Below are positions 23,101 through 35,949 of a DNA stretch of 64,000 nt, one piece after another; position 1 is the first letter of the stretch; every line of letters begins with the position of its first letter. Made by a program: the position numbers and the translations under genes. The notes beneath the pieces are model-generated. The model did not search any database and was not told the DNA's origin. It saw only the letters and a list, made by a program, of their open reading frames with translations. This DNA is from Dendrobium chrysotoxum (taxonomy: Eukaryota; Streptophyta; Magnoliopsida; Asparagales; Orchidaceae), in NCBI GenBank assembly GCA_019925795.1, contig CM034311.1, positions 17,490,926 through 17,554,925 of the forward strand. The letters run 5' to 3'.

Positions 23101-26100
23101 GAGAAAGATAAAGTTACATGAAATAAATGTTGTTTGTTCATTGACATCATCATCATTACCTTTCCTTGCTATTTGGGGTTAGCCTTGTGCATTACTCTAA
23201 TGAAGAGTTCAAAGTTTACAACCATCAGAAACGCAAGTAAATTGCACTGAATCCTTTATTTAAGTTTTGAGAAACCATGTAGTGAATGATTCATGTATTT
23301 GTGTTAATTCAAGTTCAAAACAAGCAATTCTGAAATTCGTTTTGTTGCATCCAAGAGAATAACCGATTTTCAATAATCAATATTGGATATATTATACCAT
23401 CCAGCAGGAATGTGCCGCGCTCCTTGAGACAGTTTGTTCCCCGGGATCCTTAATTCCCAAAAAAAGATATATGTATGTATTTAATTCAGAATTCGATGGT
23501 TCGTTAATTATTCTTAGATTTATGTGAATCACAAAGTCTACTATTATTGGAGACATAAAACGACACTGCAATGATCATTTTAAAATTTGAATTTTCGAAG
23601 ATCATCATTGCCTAACTTTTCACATCAAATGATGAATCTATCTAAACAAGCTGAACTTGAAAAATGAATTTATTAGAGAAGATTTAAGTCCATGTACAGT
23701 TCCAACATTAGTTTATGAAAGATAAAAGTTAATGCATGTGTAGATAAGAGAGCAATTAATAAAATCACTAAATTAAATCAATTTCCTAATCCTAGATTGG
23801 ATTACATGCTTGATTTTCCACACCACAAACCAACATTTGCCACGTGTTCTATGGAAGAATTTATTTATGAATTGGACCTTGACAATCTTTATGGAAAAAA
23901 AGAAATAACATATCCTTTTACTTACAATTTCCCTATAAAATTGTATAATAGAATAATAAAGAAAATGACAAATGATGCAAACAAGAAATAATAATTATCA
24001 AATTGGTGAAGTTAATACCAACCCCATCTGTAAATGTCGTTTTATTGCATCTAGCGTGCCAACAACTTTAATCAAATCAGTTGCAGCCCTTGAATCAGGT
24101 CCCTGCAAATAAATGTAAGAGCATTCAGAAGTATTAAGATAGCCAAAACCTCCTTTAGAAGACCTGAAAAGAAAACAAAATGATAAATCTCAAGCTGTGA
24201 AAGCAAGTTTCATAATTGAACTTCAGAAGGTGAAAATTTTTACATGGCACTTCTAATAATAAACTTTCTCTAGTCCACCTTTCTTTTAATTTGAAAAAAA
24301 TAATAATAATAAGTTGGCTCCACTTCGGGACTACTGAGACAAGCTATTTGCTTTACTCAAGAATAAGAGAATAAAAAAGAACATACGCAATGAATATAGC
24401 TCCTACCAACTGAGATTTCAGGAGGGATGATATACAAAGTTATTCCTACCTAGCAGAGAGGTTGCCTCTGATTGGAATCCAGATCATAATGGTAGAAACC
24501 TAATCATTGCACCTTCGTTCTCCAAGAATAAGAGAATCATACAACAACAACAACAATTATAGCTGAATCCTAATGGAAACAAAAATGCTCATTATCTATA
24601 ATAAATATTGCTGAAAAATAATTGGTCCCAGTTCACACCGCAGTTCAAAAGCTAAATGTTGCCACCAGATCTGGATAAGCGTCATTCTCTTCCAATGACC
24701 AGAACAAATGGCATTTTCTCACCATCCTTATGGTTATATCAATAAATAAATGTTACTTATGGCCAAATTGCTAAAGCACTTCAAAATGAGTTTGATGTAA
24801 GTAAATCAGTTTTTATTGATCTAAGAACTAAAATATAACTGCATGACATCAAAGGAATTTGAATTTAACAGAAAGAGATGTATGCTGTGTATCATAATGT
24901 GTGATTTGGATTTAAGGTTTTTTTAAACGAAACTGAAAAGGTTCTACAATCACCAGTTTCAGCTCTAGTTTCACTCTAAAAGGGGTTTCAAAACAAACAA
25001 TTAGCAATTTGTTGGTAACGATGGTTATGCTCTTGGTTTTACTTAAACTTTTGGTCTGAATTTGGATTATTTTCAGCATTATTAAAAAAGATGTTTTTGG
25101 TTCCTTCAAACAATATTTAAAATAAGATAACAGGTCATTAGCATGAATTTTACAAGTCAATTAATTAATGTTGCAGATTGCATTGAGCAATTTAAAGATA
25201 TACAGTGCGCAAAAAAAAAAAACACCTTGCAGTTCATATTGGTACATTTTCTTATAATGACTGAAGAAACAAAAGAGGGTAAATAAATACTTAAAGCTTT
25301 GTGTGAAATTGATTTAGAAGTTGAAAAGTCAACCAAAATCTTGCTTTCGAGACATGTACATTTGGCTGCTCCTATTTGGTTAAAAAAAATCAATGTCTTT
25401 TAATCCAACCCAACCATAGACATGAATGAATGGTAGTAGCTTCAGTGTGATTGGAAGGTTAGGTTTACACTTCAAAACAGAGCTTTCACCATGACTTGTA
25501 ACTTCCAACCCAAAACAACCAATGTTTGATCAAAACCTCAATGGAGGACTCCTTCAAAAACCAAATCAACCAACCAAATGAATTGGTTTCAATCAACACT
25601 ATAAACCAGCTAAAATGGCTTGGGTTTGCACCACTGCTTCATGTAAACATAATGTACAGCCAAAATAAAGGCAATTGGCTACTCCATTCAAAAACGTCTT
25701 GCAAAGCAAAGAAATATATATATATATATATATTAGCTTGCATATAGTAGTTCAGAGTTCTTATCAAAACAATAACGTGATTGACCGGCCGATTTGATTG
25801 GGAAGGAATTAGAAAGTTTTCTAATCAAGAGGAAGCTGTTTATGAATGTTCTTAATCAAAGGGGAATTATTTAGGAAAGTTTTAATTACAATTAAGAGAG
25901 AATTATTTATGACAAGAGATCTAATTTGAATTAAAAAAACTAAGCAAATTATTTAGGAAAAAGGAGGAGAAATCAAGGGAGAATTGTTTAGGAAAGTTTT
26001 AATTATAATTGGGAGGGAATTGTTTAGGGCAAGAGATCTAATTTGAATTTAAATATGATAGAGAATTATTTAGGGAATGGGGTCTGATTTGGGGGCTGAT

Positions 26101-29100
26101 TAATTAGGAAATATTTTCTAATTGAAGAGGGCAAATTTGGGGACTGATTTGGGAGGAAAATAATTAAGGAAATATGGCAGATTTGGGAGGGTATTGGGGG
26201 AGAGTTGTTTGGGTATTTGTTGTTTATTGTTTACTTTAAGTAAGTGATTTTTCTAGGGTTAGGGGTATATGTCGTTTACTGAATTTAGATTGTTTTTAGG
26301 GTATTTGGGCTCTAGCCGATGGCTAGAGATTTGGAAGAGCTGAATCTTCCTCTCCAATTGAAGATCCACTTGTATCTTGTCTTTTCTTTCATAAAACTTT
26401 CAATAAAAAGTGTTCTTGTGTTATATTCCTGGTTTTCTTGTCGTTAGTTTTCTGACATTGCTGAACTCAAATTTCAGCCAAGACTTTTCCGAAATTTCTG
26501 CAAGCACTTCCTATCAAATTAGTATCAGAGCGGTATCCTAGGTTGAAATTTAAGTCCTCATCGCTGATTTCTGCTTCGTTTTTCTTCCCTTATTGCTGAT
26601 TTTCTCCGTTTGAAGACTAGATTCGCTGATTTTTTGTTGTTTTTCGCGGTTTGGAACCTAGATCCGTGAATGGAAGCAAAGAAGATAGATGCGTTGGAAG
26701 GCAAGATGGAACAACTCAAAGCCGGCATGGAGGAAAAATATTTGGGCATGGAAGGAAGGCTCTCATCTATTGAAAACCGCTTTGACAAATTGAAGGATAT
26801 GATGAAGAAGATGATCAAGATGCAGTCAAAGGCTTCACCGACGATTCCTCGGGCTGAACCAATGGGCAGGAAAATTTTCTGGAGGAGATGATGAGAAAGC
26901 TCATGGAGATGCGATCCAAAACCCCACCAACGGTTCCAATTGCTAACCCTAATCAAGACTTGATCGAGATTCCTTTGGCTAAATATAAAGGGAAAAAGAT
27001 TGTACAGGAAGAGTTCGATGAAGAAAACTCCTTTCATCAAGAGCCACCTGTTAGGACAACTGAAAATCAGAAGGTGAAAATTTGGGGAGAAGAAGAGGAG
27101 ATGCCACCTTTGGAGTCACTTCTAAGGAGGAGAAAGGGTGAAGAAGTGAGAATTTTGGTGGAGCTGCAGAGTTTTGAAGGAGAAAAAGATGAGAAGAAGA
27201 TAGAAGCACCAGACATGATTCAACCACAGCTACAGCAGTATCAAGAGGTGTTCCAGCCAGTTCAGGGGTTACCTCCTTCGTGGGAACACGAGCATGCTAT
27301 CATTTTGAAGGAAGGAGTCTCACACATCACTGTTCGTCCGTACCATTCTCCCTAACTCCAGAAGGATGAAATCGAGAGATTGATCAAAGAGATACTGTAG
27401 GCGGGGATCATTCGACCCAGCGACAATCTATTTTTCAGTCCAGTGCTTCAGCAACAGTTTCCTTCGTTCCACCTTGAGGATAAGATGGTACTTTGGGAGT
27501 GAAGTATTGATGGACCGGCTGATTTGATTGGGAAAGTTTCCTAATCAAGAGGGAGCTGTTTAGGAAGGTTCTTAAACAAAGGAAAATTATTAGGAAAGCT
27601 TTAATTACAATTAAGAGAGAATTATTTAGGGCAAGAGATCTTATTTAGATTCAAAAATCTAAGAGCAAATTATTTAGGAAAAGGGAGGAGGAATCAAAGG
27701 GGAATTGTTTAGGAAAGTTTTAATAATAATTGAGAGGGAATTATTTAGGGCAAGAGATCTAATTTGAATTCAAATATGAAATAAAATGATTTAGGGAATG
27801 GGGGCTGATTTTGGGGCAAATTAATTAGGAAATATTTCCTAATTGAAGAGGGAAGATTTGGGGGCTAATTTGGGAGGAAAATAATTAAGGAAATAGTACA
27901 AATTTGGGAGGGAATTGGGGGAGGGCTGTTTGGGTATTTATTATTTATTGTTTGTTTTAAGTGATTTTTCTAGGGTTATGGGTATGTGTTATTTGCTGAA
28001 TTTAGATTATTTTTAGGGTGTTTGGGCTCTAGACAGTGACTAGAGATTTGGGAGAGCCGGATCTTCCTCTCCAATTGAAAATCCACTTGTATCTTGTCTT
28101 TTCTTTCATAAAACTTTCAATAGAAAGTGTTTTTGTGTGTTCTATTCATGGTTTTCTTGTCGTTGGTTTTCTAACATTGCTGAAATCAGATTTCATCCGA
28201 GGCTTTTCTGAAATCTCTGCAAGCACTTCCTAGCATGATGCAAACATATTCCTTTCCTCTTTTTTCAGCTAACATAAAAAATAATTTCCAACATCATAAC
28301 CTTGAACATTTGAGAACAAGGTTGCTAAGAGTTAAAATGAATAAAAAAAGATGGACACATGGTTCTTTCCAAGGAACTGTTCTGTATAGTTATACTGATA
28401 GTATTTATCAGTGAGTTTAAGTTTATAAGAAAACTAGAAAAATCAATAACAGTTACTTGATGACAGAATCCAGTTAGAGATTCCCATAAAATGAAAATTC
28501 CTCTTAGCGCATAGGTTTATTCAAAAATTAAAAATAAAAAAAACACAAAAAGTGAAAGAGATGTTAACCTTAATAAGATTTGACAATGCCCAAGCAGCTG
28601 TTTGTGCCATTGATCCTTTGTCAGAAACCATTAAACGAGCAAGTGGTATTAAAGCTCCTTGTGCAAGTAAAATGTTTCGCAGTTCCTCTCCTTCACCAGC
28701 AACATTTCCCAATGCCCATGCACATTGCTCAGCAACAGGCAAAGAACTCTTCTCTACCATAGGGAGACAAATTAAATAAATAAGATAAGCACTGAACTAA
28801 TCCAAGCAACTAGCAAAACACTGAGACTTAGCACTAGAGGAGTGATACATTAGAAGTGTACTGGTTTATTTGGTGGTTGTTTCTCCCAAAATCAATGATG
28901 CTAACTAATTTAAATAAAATCATATAAGGATTTAGTCAATTCGTAAACTGCACGTTAAACTATTTCATTAATTCCTTGGCAGAATGCTGGATGAGGATAT
29001 TAAACATGTTAACAATACCTTGATAACAAAGGCTATTTAGACAAGCGTCTCATAGACTTGCATTTCACTGGTTTGATTTGACCAGAGAATGACAATAAGA

Positions 29101-32100
29101 ATGTTCCAAAGCTTAAATGATAATAGGTACGAGCCACCAAACAAGAAGAATAATGAAAAGAGGATAATGATTGAAATACAAATTAGATATCGCAATGCTT
29201 TTTGCAAATGACTATAGAAGCTCCATAATCTTATTCAAGACAAGTGCCATTTTGGTTCCAGTGAGACTTAGAACTGCACCCAATTTGACCCACTCTATTA
29301 TCAAAGGAAAAAGGTTATTATAGGTGTCACTAACGCCAAATCACTCAACTAACACCTTCAACCAGTGTCATTTTCAAGCCCACTCACAACGTCATCAATA
29401 AAAGCTGCAGCATTAGCAGCCAAGTCCTCATTGCAACTATTTGGGGTCAATTGTTTGACACATTTGACATATATTTCTATTTAAATTAAGCTTTTTAGTT
29501 TTCTTAATGTAGATGAGTTGTTTCTTTTTTAACAACAACTTACAATATTAATTTTGACTTACTTCATTCCTTTCTTGCATTTTCACATGGATTCTAGGTT
29601 ACAGCCATAATGGCTTTATGTCTTCTATCACTTATGGAAGACCAAACAGATGAAACAAAGTAGAGAGTCAATTCAAAGAGCTGATTTTTCAACTAAAATA
29701 ATGTTTTTGGAGATGAAATGCTTGAATGACAATAAAAAAAATAAAGCAAAAAAGAAAAGAGGTAAAATTAGGGAAGGCATCCAACCTCCAAGATGAGCAA
29801 TTAGTAACGGCAGTGATGGTAGTAATGATTTAGTTTCTTCTGACTCACCAGCTGCAATGTTGGTAAGGCACCAAGCTGCCTCAAGCAACTGTACAATCAA
29901 AGAGAAAGAGCAAAATCCTTCAGTAATTCAAAAGAAAAGAAAGCATAGCAGGAGATTATTAATGCTTAAGACATGCTATAAAAACAATGACTTATATATG
30001 TGTAATAAAGCAGCATGCTTGCACAAAATATACAATTAGCAAAAAAATTATTGTTAGGATTACTAACGGAAACAACAACAAATAACTTCGCCACATTCAT
30101 ATGTAATTTCTAAAATATTTCAAGGGAATGATTAAAATCATTGAACCTGATCATCTTCAGATCCAAAAGACAAACACTGAACAAGGGCAGGAATAACACC
30201 AGCTCTGATAGCTGCATCAATTGGAGGAATTTCAGTCTTGGACAGAAGATGTCTCAAGGCACGAAGCATATCAACCTTTCTCTCTGTAGGAACTTTTCCT
30301 CTAAAGTTTGACAAAGAAAATTTGCAACTAAAATTAAGAAATGCAAGAAGCATAAAAAATTGCATGAATACCAGAAGAGTAACAACAATTAGTTTTATTA
30401 AAATGTTATGAAAGTAAAGTATTGCTGCAGTCTGATAACACTCACCATGGTATAAACAAATGATGTTGAACTTGAGAAATTGTCAATAAGATAACCGTAG
30501 CAAACAATGTTAAATATGAAGAAGAGAAAGTGCTATTATTCTACAAAGCTAAAAGTGATGACACTATTGGCATGTCATCAATAATAAGTCCAAGTAAAAA
30601 CCAATGATCAGCAATCATAGAGCACTTACTGAAGCAGTAGAGCAGATTTTAGGTCTTCTACAATTTTGGAAGTCTGGGTATCTAATGCCGCTTTCTCTTC
30701 ATCAATCAACATATTAGTCTCCAAAGATTCTTCATTATAATTAGCAAGCCCTTCTATGCACATGCGTTTTGTGCGTATCAGCACTTCTCTTCTTTCTTTT
30801 CCCAACATAATAGCATGCTTCCGTCTTCGTTGTGCTGCTATATTGTGAACTGTAAGAAAAGTTCCTTTTTGGTCAGCTCTGTAGAAATGGAAATCATCAA
30901 CCTAATCCACAAAGATCTTAATGAAAAGATCATGAAATTTTAAACTAAAATTGCACGCAAAGGATTACAGTGCATATTCTACGTCACCTCGTACAACACA
31001 TGGTAGACATATTTCACAAGGAGACTACTCCACCAAACCGAAGCTTATTGAGACCATTGAATTGTGAGCAGCACTATAGCCATGATACCAGGGCATCATA
31101 AACAAAGTCAATGGAACATGTTATACACAACATGTCATGGTAGGACTAGCAATGTACAACCCTCTCCTAGTGTTACAACCCACACAATAACAGATTTAAA
31201 AAAAAAAAATTCGAAGGCTTTACTTATCGTTGAATTATGATGCCCTTTCCTGTAGAATTTTGCCTCTATGGTGACCTGGCAGATTTTAGAGCACAGTGTT
31301 TGTGACTTTATCTAACCCCATGCCATTTCCATATAATTTTAAAACCACTAAAACGAGACTTAAACTGACCAAGTATGTCATAAAGCATGACATCAAACCC
31401 ATTCCCAAATGAAACCTACCCTCTTGGACTAGTTTCTGTAGAATTTCCTTGGGCATACAACAAAAAATTTCATCAGGCAAAGGTTAAGAAAATACTGATA
31501 TGATCCACCTAAATATCCCGGTCCTGGACAATCAAAATAATATTATGACAAGTGCAGAAACTTGGAAGGCATTGCAATGCACTAGTAGAATAATCCTGTC
31601 CAAATAAAATTTGATTTTTTCCGAAAAGATTTTTGAACCAAATAGGAAGGTTCACAAACTTCTTCGAAGATAGTTGGCCGACAATGACTTCGGCAACTAC
31701 ATGAGCAGGAGCAGCCATATCCCAGTTAATTTTTGGTTATTCATCCCGTTTTGACATGAGACTAGTAGGCTTAACAATAACTTTGGTGAGAACATGATAA
31801 GGAGCAACGTTACTTCGGCTAAACTTTGGTTAGTCTGCGCTGTTTAGCCCCCTTCAGCTTTTGAATCCACAAAAAACGGAATAAACTAAACAAACAACAT
31901 AATCAATAACTGTCAATTATTAGACCTAGCAGTGTTCCAGCTAATACACTAGGGATGCAGAACAATAATCACGTATGTTAGAAGTTTTAGTGTTATTCGT
32001 CTTTGGAGATTAGGTCAGATAAGCAAGAGAATCAAGCTCAGCTCCGCTGTAACATCGTTCAAGCATTGCAGTTGCGGAGGAAGTGCTAAATTGAAAGCAA

Positions 32101-32201
32101 TTTCTCATTAAGGGAACGGGAGGAGTGAAGGGCAAAACCTCACCTGAGGACTTGATTCCGTCTCGGCGATGGGAAGGAAGAGTAGACTCTTCGTCGGCCA
32201 T
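20199..32201 (-). CDS. IMPA9: Importin subunit alpha, IMPA-9 type (11 exons, 520 aa)
   Basis: Importin-alpha is the adaptor that binds nuclear localisation signals and, with importin-beta, carries cargo through nuclear pores. Coding exons, read right to left: 32201-32144, 30849-30630, 30300-30147, 29888-29786, 28753-28569, 24102-24023, 22848-22698, 22186-22105, 22026-21968, 21886-21581 and 20363-20199. Every intron is GT..AG and all phases join without a stop. The N-terminus has a basic IBB-like stretch (AAQRRRKHA, KERREVLIRTKR). Armadillo repeats follow, with hallmark helices such as EAAWCLTNIAAG, EQCAWALGNVAGEG, AAWALSNLIK and EAAWVLSNISAG. The C-terminus FHENEEMRIMANTLVDKYFGEDYG closely matches Arabidopsis IMPA-9 (519 aa), as does gene length. 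The start ATG gives MADEES.. as in that family. Intron 5 (24103-28568) carries a retroelement; all coding exons look intact. Confidence 0.95.
25711..25732. repeat. (AT)n microsatellite
   Basis: A short run of TA dinucleotides in intron 5 of the importin gene, just upstream of the LTR element. Confidence 0.8.
25778..26516 (+). repeat. 5' LTR of the intronic gypsy element
   Basis: This 739-bp sequence matches 27508-28235 throughout, for example TTGACCGGCCGATTTGATTGG, TTTAGGGCAAGAGATCTAAT, TCTCCAATTGAAGATCCACT and CTGCAAGCACTTCCTA. Small indels and many substitutions separate the two, so the insertion is not recent. Confidence 0.9.
26520..26531 (+). other. Primer-binding site (initiator Met tRNA)
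   Basis: TAGTATCAGAGC starts three bases after the 5' LTR and differs by one base from TGGTATCAGAGC, the complement of the 3' end of initiator-Met tRNA that primes many plant retroelements. Confidence 0.8.
26670..27505 (+). pseudogene. Gag-pol remnant of the intronic gypsy element
   Basis: The 26670-26891 frame has a coiled-coil gag N-terminus (KKIDALEGKMEQLKAGMEEK). The 26888-27355 frame is a charged linker that ends in YQEVFQPVQGLPPSWEHEHA and VRPYHSP, the opening of gypsy reverse transcriptase. It continues past a stop to EIERLIKEIL and IIRPSDNLFFSPV, then switches to SFHLEDKMVLWE, which in such elements is the far 3' end of pol. Protease, most of RT, RNase H and integrase are therefore absent. 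Frame changes and stops show it is dead. Confidence 0.8.
27508..28235 (+). repeat. 3' LTR of the intronic gypsy element
   Basis: This 728-bp LTR is homologous to 25778-26516. It follows GTACTTTGGGAGTGAAGTAT, a purine-rich stretch consistent with a polypurine tract. Confidence 0.9.
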
Positions 32202-32652
32202 TGCGACGCAGCTTCAATATCGGTAAAGAAAATCCGGAGAGCCAGGGACAAGGCTCGATTACGTTAACATTTGCCAACGATTATTCACGGGGAGAAGACG
32301 CAGCGGAGATAAGCCTGAGAAGCCGATGGACGGGTTACCTCGAGCTTTTTGTACTCTTCGCCTTCGATTGCAGCAGGGAATACTCACTCGCTTCCCGCGA
32401 GAGAGAAAGAGAGAAGCAGAAGCCGGTCAGGTCCTTCGAACCGATCCCGCAGTTTCCGGAGACACCGAAGATGCAGCAAGGTGTTTTTTTTTTTTTTTGG
32501 GCTATTATGGGATGGTATAGGGGCTGTTTGATCACAGGATTTACAGGATTTAAGCAGGATTTAGGATAAATCCTGCCTTTGACTCAGTCATAAATCTCAT
32601 GGCGGAATAAATCACCATTATCATCTTTTTGCGGTAAATATGGGATTTATGA
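32202..32652. promoter_or_regulatory. Importin gene upstream region with Tourist-like end
   Basis: Only about 450 bp separate the importin ATG from the large MULE. The segment has purine-rich and poly-T stretches. From about 32521 it shows GGGGCTGTTTG..ACAGGATTTA..GGATTTAGGATAAATCC, related to the Tourist-like MITE at 41987-42385. No TATA box is assigned. Confidence 0.4.
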
Positions 32653-32688
32653 GGGAAATTATTTGGTGCGGAGTTTGGATGTTGTTCT

Positions 32689-34409
32689 TTATTTGGACTT
32701 GATCTAAATAAGAATTTTATGTGTGTAAAATTGGATATCCGTAAGGTTTTTGACTTAGTCTCTAGAGATTTTATCATTGTCAGAATGAGACAAAAGGGTT
32801 TCCCACCAATCTTTGTTCAATGGATCAAAGCCTGCATATATGACGTCCACTTCTCAATTTGCATTGATGGTGCTCTAGAAGGCTATTTTCACTCCTCTTC
32901 GGGTATCAGACAAGGATGCCCCCTTAGCCCTTACTTATTCTGTATTGCGATGGATGCTTTCACTTGTATGATTGACAATAACTCCTCTCCGGATAGATTC
33001 ATTGGGATCGAAAAGAAGGACATGAAACTCACCCATCTTCTCTATACTGATGACCTCCTCATTTTTGGGGAGGCATCAAGGCATAACTGTGTGGTTCTTA
33101 GGAAGATTTTAGATTCTTTTGCAAAGCTCTTTGGCTTACTGGTGAATCATAGAAGAGCAAGCTTATCACTTCTAGTTACATCCCTAATTCTATGGCTGTT
33201 TGTGAAGCTCTTAACATGTCTTCTTTTTATGCCAAGATGACCTATCTTGGTATTCCTATATCTGCAAAAAAACTTTGTAAAGTTGATTTTCAACCCCTTC
33301 TACACTCAATCTCCAACCATCTTGCTGGTTGGAAAGTCAGATTGCTATCACTTGCGGGTCGCCTCCAATTCCTAAAATATATGGTTTGTAATACAATTGC
33401 TTATTGGATTAGGGGGGCTATTATTTCAAAATCTTGTATTAAGTGTTTGAGCAGGATGTGTGCTAGATTTCTTTATTTTGGTGACATGGAGTCCAAAAAA
33501 CTACAGCTCATTTCTTGGAAGAGAACTTGCAAACCTAAAAGGAATGGCGCACCTTGAACTCCGATTCAAAGCAAAGCCTCTCCTCTTTGGAGAGAAATTG
33601 GGAAGGTTGCTGTGCAAATCTCCTCTAGTATCCAATTTGAAATCAATCCTAACAGTATCATTGCTTTATTATGGGATCCATGGTTTAATAGCAGGTCCAT
33701 TCTGATTGCTTTCCCAAATTACAATTTTGAAAATATTATCCCTCATCAGGCCTTGGTCACTGATTTTTTGGGGGAGAATGGCTGGCTGTTTCCGAGCAAC
33801 GTAAATGAGGCCTTGCGCCAAGCTTTAGTGCATATTGGCATAAACTCTGAATCTAAACGCACTTTACTTTGGAAAGATGGGGACAAGCCCTCTTTCTCTT
33901 CTTTTATAAAATTTTTTTATAGGGATGAGGACATTGTTGAATGGCATAAATTTGTGTGGCACCACCACCATGCCCTAAAATACTCAATTTATACTTGGAT
34001 TGCTCTTAATGGTGGGCTTAAAACGGCGGAGGAGCTTATTAAGAGGTCCATTGTGGTGCCTTCCACTTGCTTATTATGTTCTGCTCACAATGAGACTAAC
34101 TACCACATCTTTTTTGAATGTGATTATGCATTCTCGATTTTTCACAAACTGATACCAATCCTGGGAGATTTCCTATTGAGACCTCGTCTCACTCAAGTTC
34201 TGCATTTCTTGGGTGATAGAAGCTACATGATCAAAAATCAAAAGGAATTGCTTCTTCTTACAGTGTGTTGTGCCACCTATTATCTTTGGAGGGAGAGAAA
34301 TGAAAGAAGATTTAACTTTAAATTTAGAAGTTCATCCACCCTTTGCTCCATTATTAAAACTGCTGTGGAGGCTAAGGTCTCAACCTGGAAGCACTCTGAA
34401 AACTTGTGA
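32689..34409 (+). pseudogene. LINE ORF2 remnant: reverse transcriptase and zf-RVT
   Basis: The first frame (to about 33180) encodes VKLDIRKVFDLVSRDFI, GIRQGCPLSPYLF and the catalytic HLLYTDDLLIFGEAS (YTDD). A frameshift leads to 33192-33557 with MTYLGIPISAKK and NHLAGWKVRLLSLAGRLQ, the usual LINE thumb region. Another shift leads to 33612-34409 with WHKFVWHHHHALKYSIYTW and CLLC..HIFFEC, the zf-RVT zinc finger. The endonuclease is missing through 5' truncation. Non-functional. Confidence 0.9.
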
Positions 34410-35017
34410 ATTGCCTTCCCTTCCTAATGCTGATTCATTTTTTTTGGGGGTTATTTTTGCTGCTGTCTGGTTGTTAGGCTGTCGTATCACTGTATGGTGG
34501 TTTGGCTTTGCGGCAGTCATGGTATTTCTTTTTGGGATGAATTGCTGCCCCGAATGGGTTGGTATCTACTGGTTCTCTTTGCTGGCTGGAATTCCCTATA
34601 TACTTTCGTGGATGGCCTTTCTTTCTGTTTCTTGGCTAACTGTTTTGCTGCATCCTTGGACGGATGCTTTTGGAGGAATTTCATGGAAGGCGATGATGTA
34701 GCTGCTAATCATCTCCTTGGAGGGCCTTTTGGGCAACCAGGAGAAAAATTTTCGGTGTCGCTGGTTTAGCTGTCGGTTCGTGCGATTAGCAGTCTGAGCC
34801 CAATTTTAGTGTTTCTTCGCATTTCTTATTGGGTGGCTACTCCTTTTTGACTGCTTACTCTTCTTTTTCTTTATTTTGTCTATTAGGGGGGTATAGGTTT
34901 TTGGTTATTCCTCTCCTTTTGTTTGAGGTTTAACCTTTTTATTATACCTTACTTGTAATCCTTTCTTTACATAGTAATATATGGGCTTCTGCCCTCATTT
35001 TCCAAAAAAAAAAAATA
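32689..35017 (+). mobile_element. 5'-truncated L1-type LINE with poly-A tail
   Basis: It begins abruptly in reverse-transcriptase coding sequence, runs through the zf-RVT region and a 3' UTR, and ends in an A-run at about 35004-35016. Sequence on its two sides (TTTGGATGTTGTTCT and ATATTGATACGTGG) matches consecutive parts of the MULE right TIR (TATGGACGTAGCTCT and ATATTGACACTTGG), so it inserted into the MULE left TIR. No clear target duplication is visible. Confidence 0.85.
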
Positions 35018-35440
35018 TATTGATACGTGGCGGAGACACAGAGATTTTTTAATTGAATTTTTTTTATTTATGTCTTTTCAATCCGAAGGACCAACCCACA
35101 GTTTTATACTTTTTTAAAGATGAGTTTAGGATTGGCGCTCCATTTTAAGAAAAAAACTGCAAAAGCTCCAAAATTTAAATATTTAGGACTTCTGATACCT
35201 ATTCTGAAAGAAAGCACGAGGAATAGTGTTACTCTATATTGGCGGAGATGGAATGCTCACAGGACACAAAGGATGAAATAAAGCATGGAAACGTTCAAGA
35301 ATCAGAAGTTAATTTGGTTGGAATTATTGAGGGTTTAGACTTATCAGTAAATTTCTACCCATCCCAAGTTGTTTTTAAGGGTTTCTAAAGTTTTATAATT
35401 TTTTAAAATTTTAAAACAAAGCTATGTAGAAACAACACAT
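35018..35440. other. MULE subterminal sequence, no gene seen
   Basis: AT-rich sequence follows the LINE tail. The first 20 bases continue the left TIR of the MULE. No coding signal. Confidence 0.4.
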
Positions 35441-35880
35441 CAATACTCAATATAAGCGCATACAAGAGCACTTTTTGCGCAAATACTGCGGGCTGCAACT
35501 GTGTTTTTGTTGTGCTTTCAAGTTATTTTCACTGTGTTTTTGCTGCGCTTTTTCACTGTGATTTCGCTCCGGATTGCAACTGTGCATTCACTACTACGCT
35601 ATCGCTATGATTTAAATAAGCTTTCACTATGCTTCATTGAGCTTTGGAGAGCCAAAGTGCATCCAAAGAAGAGAAAAAACGCAGCAAACTTGCAATTAGC
35701 TCAGGAGAACCAAAGCGTGGCTGTGCTTTTCTACATTCTTTCTGCACTTTGGATGCACTTTTTCTACGTTTCAGCTGTGTTGTTGTCGAGCTTTTTCTGT
35801 GCTTCAGCTGTGCTTTCTCTGCACTTTAGATGTGCTTTTTTCTGCACTTTGTCTAAGCTTTTACTGCACATTGCTTCAAA
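35440..35880 (+). repeat. AAAGCRCAGTG minisatellite, cluster 1 (pyrimidine strand on top)
   Basis: Degenerate 10-12-bp units TTTTCACTGTG, GTGCTTTCTGCAC, TTTTGCTGCGC and similar are repeated, the complement of AAAGCRCAGTG. Related clusters lie at about 37.21-37.74, 38.70-38.96, 39.86-40.03 and 41.09-41.47 kb, in both orientations. Confidence 0.75.
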
Positions 35881-35949
35881 ATTATACATGTAATAAAAGC
35901 AGCTCAATATTAAAGCAAGCTGTTCAATTTTACTCAAGAAAATTATATT

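Larger units (their letters stand above)
25778..28235 (+). mobile_element. Internally deleted gypsy LTR retrotransposon in importin intron 5
   Basis: Two direct LTRs flank about 990 bp of internal sequence. The LTR ends are TGAT..ATCA (5') and TGAT..AGCA (3'). A primer-binding site for initiator-Met tRNA follows the 5' LTR, and a purine-rich stretch precedes the 3' LTR. The internal part has a gag start, then a jump to the beginning of reverse transcriptase and directly to the end of pol, so most of pol is deleted. Flanking pentamers TAACG and TGATG are not convincing as a target duplication. It is oriented opposite to the importin gene and lies entirely within the intron. Confidence 0.9.

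Noticed and set aside
23797..23991. Open frame of 64 codons in importin intron 6
   Set aside because: Located within a spliced intron, no domain, no splice signals joining it to the importin frame.
25773..28240. TAACG / TGATG as a target duplication for the intronic gypsy element
   Set aside because: Only 3 of 5 bases agree; could be decayed but is not evidence by itself.
31509..31718. Open frame of 69 codons in importin intron 1
   Set aside because: No recognisable motif; skipping it gives a perfect importin reading frame and the expected length.
35501..35893. Plus-strand open frame of 130 codons rich in Phe/Leu/Ser
   Set aside because: It is a translation of the complement of the AAAGCRCAGTG minisatellite.
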